Positions 9,193 through 17,665 of a stretch of DNA of 64,000 nt are shown one piece after another. The notes under the pieces are model-generated. The model was not told the DNA's origin. It did not search any database and saw nothing but the letters and a program-made list of their open reading frames with translations. The stretch's first letter is position 1; each line of letters starts with the position of its first letter. A program made the position numbers and the translations under genes. The stretch comes from Histomonas meleagridis (taxonomy: Eukaryota > Parabasalia > Tritrichomonadida > Dientamoebidae): positions 3,320,423 to 3,384,422 of the forward strand of contig WSYJ01000186.1 in NCBI GenBank assembly GCA_020186115.1. The letters run 5' to 3'.

Positions 9193-10221
9193 TTCAAATT
9201 TCATGAATATTATAAACACTAGATACATTTTATTTTCATGGAATAAAATTGCTCCATATAATGAAGGTAAAACTAAATTTAAAATTTTAGGAATTTTTTT
9301 TCCAATGACGTTTACAAATATATTCGTTCATTAGTGTCTAGCTGAATATTACATTTGTGGGAAAACTAGCTGGCAACTTTTTTCAAATGTTTAAAGATTT
9401 GATATCCAACATCTTAGAAGAAAAATGGTTTTTCCAATGAATGTTAAATCAAAAGAATATGGTTCTAAACCCACATATGGCACAGATCTAAGATTAGTAA
9501 AGATCGATTCATATTAAACTGTTATTATACAAATTCATTCATATGAATAGAATCCTATTTTGTAATTCATTTTGGTTATCCATGTGAACAATTATTAATA
9601 CTTGTAACATATATAATATTATATATTTAAAACAACTTTTTATTTTTTCAAATTTCAGATGCACATTAAAATTTTATTGTTCATCAGTGACAAATCACAA
9701 TAAATATTAACCATAATAAATTAAAATTAATTTCATTTAAAATTAGCTTAAAGTTAAACATTTACTAACAATTCGTTACTATATCTTTTTCCTTACGAAA
9801 TATTGCCAATACTAGTATTGGCATAATCGTTATTAAGAATTTCCATATTTTAGCGAAAATTTTTAGATTTATGTGAACAAATTTTATACACATATGGATC
9901 TTAATTATAACAATTATAAATGTTATTTCATTTCAGCATATGCTGATTGTAAAAACATATTTAAAATGAAATTTATTAAATCGAAACAAAGAAATAGTTT
10001 TTATCGAGGATAGACAAAAAAAAATTATTCAAAATTTTTGATGTCTTTTCTATTTTTCTATAAATTTAGCAAGTTAACAATTTGAATATCTAAAAAGTGC
10101 CATACCGCCATTATTTTGAATTATTTAACGTCCAATTATATTGAAATGAAGAAGAAGGAAGATTTCTCTTGGCGCGATATTTATTCACTTCATTTTTTAT
10201 TAATAAATAATTGAACAAAAT
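9193..10221. other. 1-kb intergenic, no gene seen
   Basis: Very AT-rich with no credible coding frame. CTTGGCGCG at 10168-10176, about 45 bp before the reductase ATG, resembles an E2F site. Confidence 0.55.
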
Positions 10222-12070
10222 ATGAGTACAACTAAGAATATGAAGAATATTGAAGGTATTAATACTACATTAAATTTTACTAGTAATGCCATGAAAGTAT
10301 TAAAAGCGCGATATCTTCAACAAGATGAAAACAATGAAATCATTGAAACCCCAGAAGAAATGTTTCAACGAGTAGCCAAATGTTTAGCATCAGTTGAAAA
10401 AGATGAAGAAAAAAATGGAGTCGAATTTTTTAGTGAAGTTATGACAAATTTTGAATTTATTCCAGCAGGACGTACATTAGCCAATGCAGGTGCCAAGACA
10501 GCACTTATTTCTAATTGTGTTGTTTTACATATGGAAGATTCTTTAGATAGTATTTTTGATACACTTAAAGAAGCAGCACTTCTTCAACAAGCAGGTTCAG
10601 GTATTGGATTTCCATTTCATCTTCTTCGACCAGCAGGATTTAAATGTAAACGAACACTTGGTTCATCAAGTGGACCATTATCATTTTTACGAATTTATTC
10701 AGAAGCATTTCGAATAGTTCAACAACATGGTCGTCATGGAGCTAATATGGCTTTAATGCGTGTTGATCATCCCGATATTTTAGAATTTATTGAAGCCAAA
10801 GCTAAAGAAGGTACATATGAGAATTTTAATTTTTCAGTTGGACTTACTGATGAATTTATGGAACGAGTTATTAATAATGATCCAACACCATGGTTATGTA
10901 CATGGAATGGTGAAAAGATGAAACCACGATATATTACACGTGATGCAGCAGGACGTATTACAGATATTACAGAAGCTGATATTTCAGCGCCAGAAATTAT
11001 GGATGAAATTATTTATAGTGCATGGCGTAATGGTGAACCAGGATGTATTTTTCTTGATACAGTTAATAAGACTAATCCATTACCAGGTCTTGGGCCTATT
11101 GAATGTTGTAATCCATGTGGAGAACAATATCTTCATTCAGGTGATGCATGTAATTTAGGATCAATTAATTTAGAAAAATTTGTTAATTCAGATCGTACAT
11201 TAAATGAAGAAAAATTAAAAGAAGTTACACGTATAGCAGTTCGAATGTTAGATAATGTAGTAGATTTAACACAATTTCCAGTAGAACGTGTTAATACTAT
11301 GTTTAAAAATAATAGACGTATTGGTTTAGGTATTATGGGTTTAGCAGATATGTTATTTTTTAATGAAATTACCATATAATTCAGAAGAAGGACGAAAAGT
11401 AGCTACACGAGCTATGGAAATTATTCAAGAAACATCTATTGATGAATCAATTAAACTTGGAGCTGAAAAAGGTAATTTCCCAAACTTTGATAAAAGTATT
11501 TGGTGTAAGAAATATGCGACGATGCGAAATGCATCATTAACTAATGTAGCACCTACTGGTTCTACATCTATGTTAATGGATGTTTCATCAGGTGTTGAAC
11601 CATATTTTGCATTAGCATATCGACGATGTAATTGTTTAGCAGGTGAAATGAAACCATTTGTTAACAAACATTTAAAGAAAGCACTTAAAGAAAATAATTG
11701 TTATTCTAAAGAAATTATGGAACAAATCCTTCAAACAGGTACATTAAGGAATGTTATCGGAGTTCCAGAAGAAGTTAAAAAAGTATTTGTTACATCATTG
11801 GATATTTCACCTAAAGATCATATTAATATGCAAAGTGAAATTCAAAAATATACATGTAACGCGATTTCTAAAACAGTTAATTTTGAACAAGATGCAACAG
11901 AAGATATGGTTCGAGAAGGATTTATCGAAGGATGGAAATTGGGTTGTAAAGGTTTAACAGTTTATCGAAATGGTTCAAGACAATATCAAGTTCTTGAAAC
12001 TAAAGCACAAAGTAATGAAGCTGTGAAAACTTTTGTCGATACTTGTAAAGATGGTAAATGTGATATTTAA
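10222..12070 (+). pseudogene. nrdJ: class II (adenosylcobalamin-type) ribonucleotide reductase, one frameshift
   Basis: Two overlapping frames (10222-11379 and 11363-12070) together cover about 615 residues of a class II ribonucleotide reductase, which makes deoxyribonucleotides by a B12-generated thiyl radical. Visible motifs are SNCVVLHMEDSLDSIF (first redox Cys, about residue 99), the active-site signature NPCGEQYL (about 297-304), ACNLGSINL (second redox Cys), APTGSTSM (phosphate loop) and a terminal CKDGKC pair that could re-reduce the active site. The frames join at a T6 run at about 11356-11361, where one base too many breaks ADMLFF from the following PYNSEEG. A sequencing error or a true inactivating indel are both possible. 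No class I or III signature and no nrdB-like gene is seen. Class II enzymes are rare in eukaryotes, so transfer from bacteria is likely. Confidence 0.85.
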
Positions 12071-12096
12071 ATAAAATAAAAAATTTTTTATTATTC

Positions 12097-12252
12097 TTAT
12101 TTAAGATTTTCAATATATCTTGAACACTTCAATTGTATTTCTGTCTCTACAATTTCATTTTCATCTTCTGCTTCTATATATATTAATGAATCTTTTCCAA
12201 TAACATTTTTTATTTCTTTTTTCAGAACCAGCATTGAAGATCCATGTAACAT
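12097..12252 (-). pseudogene. 51-codon open frame, possible gene remnant
   Basis: The frame begins MLHGSSMLVLKKEIKN and ends CSRYIENLK. Its composition is protein-like (alternating Lys/Glu/Ile), unlike the surrounding noise. No family is recognised. It may be a C-terminal scrap of a lost gene. Confidence 0.2.
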
Positions 12253-12484
12253 TCAATCTTTTAACTGTACAAGAAGAGGTATATTTCTTAAATTACTATT
12301 TTTATAAAGAAATCATTGTAATAAATCACATAACGACACTTTATTATGATAAGATCATCAAGTAATCTTTCATACATACTTTCCCTTTCTGCTATTTTTT
12401 CCAACCAAAACATGCTTTCATACATAAACACAAAAACAATACTCAGACAGTTACTTTCATATGGAAAATCATGAAAAGCGCGGT
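12253..12484. other. intergenic, no gene seen
   Basis: AT-rich; this and the structured patch that follows separate the reductase from the convergent TPR/ARM gene. Confidence 0.5.
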
Positions 12485-12635
12485 GATTAGTTCAACATAA
12501 GTAAGTCCGTCGGGAGACCATTTTTAAAATAAAAATCAAATTGTTTGCAGGCCTGCCTGAAGGCCACAACGTGGCGTCCTCTGACCGTCTTTTGGCTCAA
12601 GTTGCGCTGACTGAAGCAGTGCGGGAATTGAAAAA
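12485..12635. ncRNA. possible structured RNA: compact GC-rich patch with stem-loops
   Basis: A GC-rich patch in otherwise about 70 percent AT DNA, with no coding frame. By eye it holds several small hairpins: GTC-GGGA-GAC near 12509-12518, CCAC-AAC-GTGG at about 12564-12574, and a six-pair stem GCGCTG-ACTGAAG-CAGTGC near 12604-12622, followed by a poly(A) run. It is not a tRNA, and I could not match it to U1-U6, SRP, RNase P or snoRNA boxes with confidence. Strand is undetermined. Confidence 0.25.
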
Positions 12636-12892
12636 AAAAAATTATTTGCTTCTAAGTTTTCTATTCGACTATGGGCTTGTTAAATAATGTTTTTATGCAT
12701 CACAAAAAATCTTCTTTGACTTTTATGGAATCCAAACGATTTTTGCCATCAAAATGTGAATGTTTTATTAATTAAGTATTTAAAGATAAAAATCTTTTCA
12801 ACAATTCATTCAATTTTCACGTTAAAATAAATACTAATTCAAACTTATATTTTATTCATGAACAAAAGGGTTAAAATGCTGAAAAATTTATG

Positions 12893-14581
12893 TCACTTCA
12901 ACAGTGAAGTCCCATTCTTTGTGATAAAATCTTTCAACAATTTTGATGTCGGGAATTGTAACAAAGCAGCCTGAAGTAAAGCTGTTTTATTTTGATGATC
13001 GCACAAGTTTGCAAGAATTACAGCCCTTTCTACGAGCATTTCTTCCTTTGGATTTACAGAAAGTGCCTTCATAACCGTTGGCATAACCGCCCTGTCGTTT
13101 TTGATAGCATTCAAATAACCGTAATTCGAGCATTCAAATATGAACGATACGATGTTTGATGCGATTTGAGGTTCCTTCAAGTAAATGGAAAGCAACACTG
13201 AAGCCAACCTTATTAGCTTGTATTGCTCCACTTTGGAAGGCGCATAAGGAACGCAAAGTGATATTGTCCCGAAAGCACAAGAAACAAGCTCTGGAACCTT
13301 TGTACTTGATAAGATTATGGGATTAATGTCATCAAATACTCTTTCTGAGAGTTCTTTCACTCGTTTTTCGACTTCTTTGCCTTCCTCAGGTAAAGGAATG
13401 GTGAGGAAATATCGCGTGATGACAATCATTGATGCTCTGTAAAGTTGAATTTCCAAATCTTTTGTCTCAAGAAGTTCAAAGGACCAATCTAATGCACCTC
13501 CATTAATTGCTTTCTTTAGCGCGTCCTTGATAATGCATATTTTACTAAGTAACATCATTGCGCCTGAAGTTTTTTTCTGCATGCAGATTTCAACAATTCC
13601 CTTCTCGTTTGCCTTAACAAGAAGTTCTTCGTTGTTTGCGATCTGGAATATGAGGTAAAACAATGTTTGTAGTGCAACTTCATTAAGATCATATTTGAAT
13701 CCATCACATAAAAGTTCGACAAAGTTGTACTCCATTAAACGCTCAAATAGATCTTTAGGTGCCAATTGCAGTATGTTAAGGATTTGGGTGAATATGGTTT
13801 CGTTGTCTTTCCACTTTGATAATACATGATGAATAATTACATATCCAGCCCAAACATCACTAGCTCCTTTGGATGCTAGAACCGTCAAGATATGGAGGCA
13901 AGAAGAAACGATTGGCTCAAAATCAATGTAAATTTGTAGTATTGAATAAAATATTCGACAACAGCCACTTGAATTAATTTTGAGAATTTGTTCTTGAGTG
14001 ACTTCATTTTCAGTAAGAAACTTGATCGCGTTGCTTAGAGAAACTGAAAGTTTTTCGATATTAAGGATTGAAATTGGAATAGCTGAAAAAACCGCTAAAT
14101 CAGCATCTTCTTTTGATATGAATGGAAGACCGACTTCCTCAAGAAGTCTGCTTAAGGCTGCTTGGCCTTCGGAGTTGGGATATAGAGCAGATGAACGAGA
14201 ATATTCTTGAAGAGCAGCTAAAAGTTTACCATTGAGTTCACTGATTTGGCCTCTACGAAGGTAGGCTAAACTAAGAATAGGTGTCATTGGATCTTTTTCA
14301 AGTTCTGAAATATTTCCATTTGATATTTTATCTTCTGGTCTTACTTGACGGTAAATATCAATCACAGCATTAGCATCAGAAAGTGCATCGTCGCGTTTTT
14401 CAAGAAACATTCTACATAAAGATCTTTGAAGAAGAGATGAACATTTAAGAAGTGCATCTTCATCACTTGAAATTGTCACTTTATCAATAACTTTAGTAAA
14501 TATACTGTCAGCTTTGCTCCATTTTTTATGTTCCATTTTGTGAATACCAACATCACGAAGCTTAACCAAAGATTCAGCCAT
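12893..14581 (-). CDS. TPR plus ARM-repeat protein (UNC45/SGT-like architecture)
   Basis: 562 residues from the ATG at 14581 (MAESLVKLRDVGIHKMEHKKW); an upstream in-frame TTG is not used. Residues about 5-155 hold three TPR-like helix pairs (LKCSSLLQRSLCRMFLEKRDDALSDA, then SLAYLRRGQISELNGKLLAALQEYSRS). The rest is an alpha-solenoid of ARM/HEAT type to the C-terminus. An N-terminal TPR followed by ARM repeats is the layout of UNC45/CRO1 myosin co-chaperones, but the diagnostic UCS groove is not recognisable, so the role is inferred only as a chaperone or scaffold. No membrane segment is seen. Confidence 0.75.
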   Translation of the reverse strand: MAESLVKLRDVGIHKMEHKKWSKADSIFTKVIDKVTISSDEDALLKCSSLLQRSLCRMFLEKRDDALSDANAVIDIYRQVRPEDKISNGNISELEKDPMTPILSLAYLRRGQISELNGKLLAALQEYSRSSALYPNSEGQAALSRLLEEVGLPFISKEDADLAVFSAIPISILNIEKLSVSLSNAIKFLTENEVTQEQILKINSSGCCRIFYSILQIYIDFEPIVSSCLHILTVLASKGASDVWAGYVIIHHVLSKWKDNETIFTQILNILQLAPKDLFERLMEYNFVELLCDGFKYDLNEVALQTLFYLIFQIANNEELLVKANEKGIVEICMQKKTSGAMMLLSKICIIKDALKKAINGGALDWSFELLETKDLEIQLYRASMIVITRYFLTIPLPEEGKEVEKRVKELSERVFDDINPIILSSTKVPELVSCAFGTISLCVPYAPSKVEQYKLIRLASVLLSIYLKEPQIASNIVSFIFECSNYGYLNAIKNDRAVMPTVMKALSVNPKEEMLVERAVILANLCDHQNKTALLQAALLQFPTSKLLKDFITKNGTSLLK

Positions 14582-15304
14582 TATTAGGATCAAACAAACT
14601 TTCTCAAATTAGATTTTTTGGTGTGTGAAACTCTTCACATCGAGAAGAAAGTGAGAAGCAACTTGAAGAAAGCACAAAATGAGAAGATGTGTTTGAACTT
14701 TCATAAAATATTTTTTCAATTAATCTCATAACAATAAAAAAATTTAGAATTTTTTTTTTCTACTGAATAAATACTGAATATATATCGTGATGAATATTTA
14801 AAAAAGAGATAACAAAAAATCTAAAATCATATTTGGTTTTACGTTCACGATGAACCTTATATTACGATAAAAAATAGTCAAGAAAAAATTTAACGAAGAA
14901 AAAAGAATTATCTTAAAAACGCGAGAATTATTTCATTCGAGAAACTGTATTTATATTGCCATATATGATTTGATTATATTTTCATATAATTATTCGAGTA
15001 ATTATTGATTTTTTTGGCGAAATTTGCAAAAAAATGAAGATTTTAATTCAAAGGAGAAGAGATTTACCCTATCGTTTTTCACATTGTTTTTTTCAGAATT
15101 TTTATGATGATTTACAACAACCGAAAATTTTGGTTCAAAAGTATCGGTTATTACGACCATATTTTCGGACTTGTTAATTGAAGTCAGGGTACACAAAAGT
15201 GGCATCGATTCTTTGAAATAACGGTTTTTTGAGATGGATACTTTCAATATTAAGCTTTGGAATCAGCTTTTTGAATGAAATTAACGTCTTCTATCGCATA
15301 GTCC
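14582..15304. other. intergenic between divergent genes, no gene seen
   Basis: Very AT-rich. A minus-strand open frame at 15002-15247 starts with TTG and has no recognisable features. TAACGTC lies about 20 bp before the next ATG. Confidence 0.55.
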
Positions 15305-16210
15305 ATGTCTGAAGAAGACGTAACCCTCCATGTCGATAACAACCCAAAGACTATGCTGCGTTCTCGAATATTTGGGCATGACGGAGTTATCATACCTTTC
15401 CGTGAGGGCATAATTGCAAAAAAGTGCAGAATTCTTCAAGAGCTTCGTTTCTACCTTGGATATATCGGCTGGATCCATGATATGGTTCCTGAGAGTCTTA
15501 TTCCAAAGGTTGAAGGCTTCGTGGAAGAAAAGGATGCCGGATCAATTTCCATCAAAAATCCAGAAATTCATCTAAAGATAAGGAAAGAATTGAGTATGCC
15601 AGCTTTAACTAGTACTCCATACATTTTGATGCGCGACATAGCAGGCGGGTTTGTTAAACCTGCTGTATTAGATATCAAGCTTGGTGGAAGGACCTGGGCA
15701 CTCGGTGCCAAACCAGAGAAAGTTGCGCACATGCGAAAGAAAGTAGAAAGTGGAACAGCCAGTAGCTTAAAATTTAAAGTTCGTGCAGCTATGTGGTATA
15801 GCAAGAATCCAGATAAATGGCCAATCACCGAAAATGCAAACTACATCGAACGTGACTTTGGCAACAATTGCACAGAAGAAGAATTAAGAAACTTTTTGAA
15901 AGATTTCTTTCATGACAAGAAAAAGTTACCTTTTTTCATTGATAAGTTAGAAAAATTGAAAAACGCTTTGTATAAACTGAGAAATGAGGCTAATGCACGA
16001 TTGTTTAGTTCGTCTGTTTTGCTTGTTTATGATGAAGAAGACGAGTCTAAAAAAGAGTGCAGGCTTCTCGACTTCGCAAAAACTTATTGGAACATAAACA
16101 AAATGGCTGAAGAATTCAACGAAAACGTAAAGGATTGCGAAGACGATATTTTACCTGGAATTCAAAACTTGATAGTCCTTTTAAGATCTATCCTCAATGA
16201 AGAAGAGTAA
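15305..16210 (+). CDS. inositol polyphosphate kinase (IPK superfamily)
   Basis: 301 residues. The family signature PxxxDxKxG is present as PAVLDIKLG at about 119-127. A later SSVLLVYD strand and LLDFAKTY near the C-terminus correspond to the S(L/S)L and metal-binding DF motifs (usually IDFAH in the family; His is replaced by Lys here). The size fits IPMK, IP6K and IP3K enzymes, which phosphorylate soluble inositol phosphates in cytosol or nucleus. I cannot say which substrate. The start is ATG 15305. It is followed by about 330 bp of spacer and then a convergent Rab gene. Confidence 0.85.
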   Translation: MSEEDVTLHVDNNPKTMLRSRIFGHDGVIIPFREGIIAKKCRILQELRFYLGYIGWIHDMVPESLIPKVEGFVEEKDAGSISIKNPEIHLKIRKELSMPALTSTPYILMRDIAGGFVKPAVLDIKLGGRTWALGAKPEKVAHMRKKVESGTASSLKFKVRAAMWYSKNPDKWPITENANYIERDFGNNCTEEELRNFLKDFFHDKKKLPFFIDKLEKLKNALYKLRNEANARLFSSSVLLVYDEEDESKKECRLLDFAKTYWNINKMAEEFNENVKDCEDDILPGIQNLIVLLRSILNEEE

Positions 16211-16536
16211 CTTTCCTAAGTTAGAAAAATAAAAAAAATATGTTTGAATATGTCTTTTGTGAACTTAGAAATGGAATGAGATTGAAACGAAACTTTCCAA
16301 AAATTTGTAAAATGATTCATCTTGGTGAGGATTGTTGTAGAATAGATGTAGAAAGTGATTATTTGTTGAGGATGTGAATGATTAGTCTTCGATAAAATTT
16401 GAACACAAAAATTACGTTTAAACGTCATTGCATTTGAAAAAGAGAGAGTGGTTAAAGGGTAAATTTATCCCTTTAATTAGGCAAATTTTGAATTCAAAAG
16501 TTTATTTGATGAAAGTTTTATTTCAGTTTTGATAAA
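16211..16536. other. intergenic between convergent genes, no gene seen
   Basis: AT-rich 3' spacer. A minus-strand open frame inside has no recognisable domain. Confidence 0.6.
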
Positions 16537-17127
16537 TTAGAAGCAGCAGTCCTTTTTGCCCTTTTGTGAACCTGGTTCAATGCGTTTTGTGTCGTCGTCT
16601 TTTCGGGCATCTGTAGCTGCTAGTCCTTTTCGGTAAATTGCAGCTGCTGTTCTTTGAAATGCTTCTTGAATATTGTCACCACCAAGCGCAGATGTTTCAA
16701 GATATGTAAGCTGATGCAACTGAGCGAACCCTTCTGCTTCAGATGGAGTAATTGTTCTTTGATCAACTAAATCGGATTTATTTCCAATTAATGTGACAAC
16801 AGCATTAGGGTCGCAAAGCGAATGAATGTCTTTTAGCCAGTCTGTTAGGTCTTCAAAAGATTTTCTGTCTGTGAGATCAAAAACCAAAATAACTCCTATA
16901 GCAGAACGGAAATATGCTTTTGCAATTGACCTAAATCTTTCTTGACCAGCTGTATCCCAAATATGTAGTTTTATTTGTTTGTCATCAACGACAACAGAAG
17001 TTGCCAAAAATTCGACACCAATTGTTGACTGTGATTCTTCTGCAAAAACATCATCAACTAGGCGCTTGAGGATAGCTGTTTTTCCAACGCCACTTGATCC
17101 TATAACAATAAACTTGTAATTTGACAT
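16537..17127 (-). CDS. Rab family small GTPase
   Basis: 196 residues from ATG 17127 (MSNYKFIVIGSSGVGKT); upstream in-frame sequence lacks features and this start places the P-loop correctly. All GTPase motifs are intact: GSSGVGKT at 10-17, STIGVEF (G2), WDTAGQERFRS (G3 with catalytic Gln), NKSD (G4) and ETSAL (G5). The C-terminus KKDCCF carries the Cys pair for geranylgeranylation. It most resembles Rab4/Rab14/Rab2-type proteins of early endosome and Golgi trafficking, but trichomonads have large Rab families and a subfamily name would be a guess. Confidence 0.93.
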   Translation of the reverse strand: MSNYKFIVIGSSGVGKTAILKRLVDDVFAEESQSTIGVEFLATSVVVDDKQIKLHIWDTAGQERFRSIAKAYFRSAIGVILVFDLTDRKSFEDLTDWLKDIHSLCDPNAVVTLIGNKSDLVDQRTITPSEAEGFAQLHQLTYLETSALGGDNIQEAFQRTAAAIYRKGLAATDARKDDDTKRIEPGSQKGKKDCCF

Positions 17128-17665
17128 AAATAAAAATGAAGCTTTTGAGGATTTGACCAAAAATTGTCGGCAAATGAGTAAAGTTCGGAATTTTGTCAAA
17201 ATCTCAAAAAATTGGGCAAGCATTTGCACATGAGTTTTTCAAGATATAATGAAAGAGATATGGAAAGTTATCATCGAATCAAAATAAATGTGAAATCTTT
17301 TGTGTTGAATGAAATTTAGTTGTAAAAGTTTGAAATCAAAATTTGTAAATATAAAGATTGGGAATCTTTCTTGGGTCAAGTTGCTACAAAAAGTGAGAGT
17401 TCCTTTATTCTTTTATTAACATACGCTCTGTTTGCTCTGTTTAAAATACAAACCTTCATAACGTTTTACAAAATTTTCTTTGTTGTTACAAAAAACATTA
17501 AAATCTATGTAAAAAGAATCGTAGTTTAGGAAACTCTTTTTCACAAATACATTTTAAATGCCTAAAAATCAATTTTCAGCAAACATAAGTAATGTTTAAT
17601 ACAAAATCACTTATATCAACAAATGAAAACGAGATCAAGTCGCAAAACAAATCATACAAACACAA
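17128..17665. other. intergenic, no gene seen
   Basis: Spacer between the Rab gene and the 3' end of the LRR-phosphatase gene. AT-rich and without coding signal. Confidence 0.55.

Noticed and set aside
12541-12640. U2 snRNA suggested by CTTTTGGCT
   Set aside because: No branch-site-pairing GUAGUA and no Sm site in the right place.
15002-15247. Minus-strand open frame of 81 codons
   Set aside because: Begins with TTG, no promoter motif and no recognisable fold.
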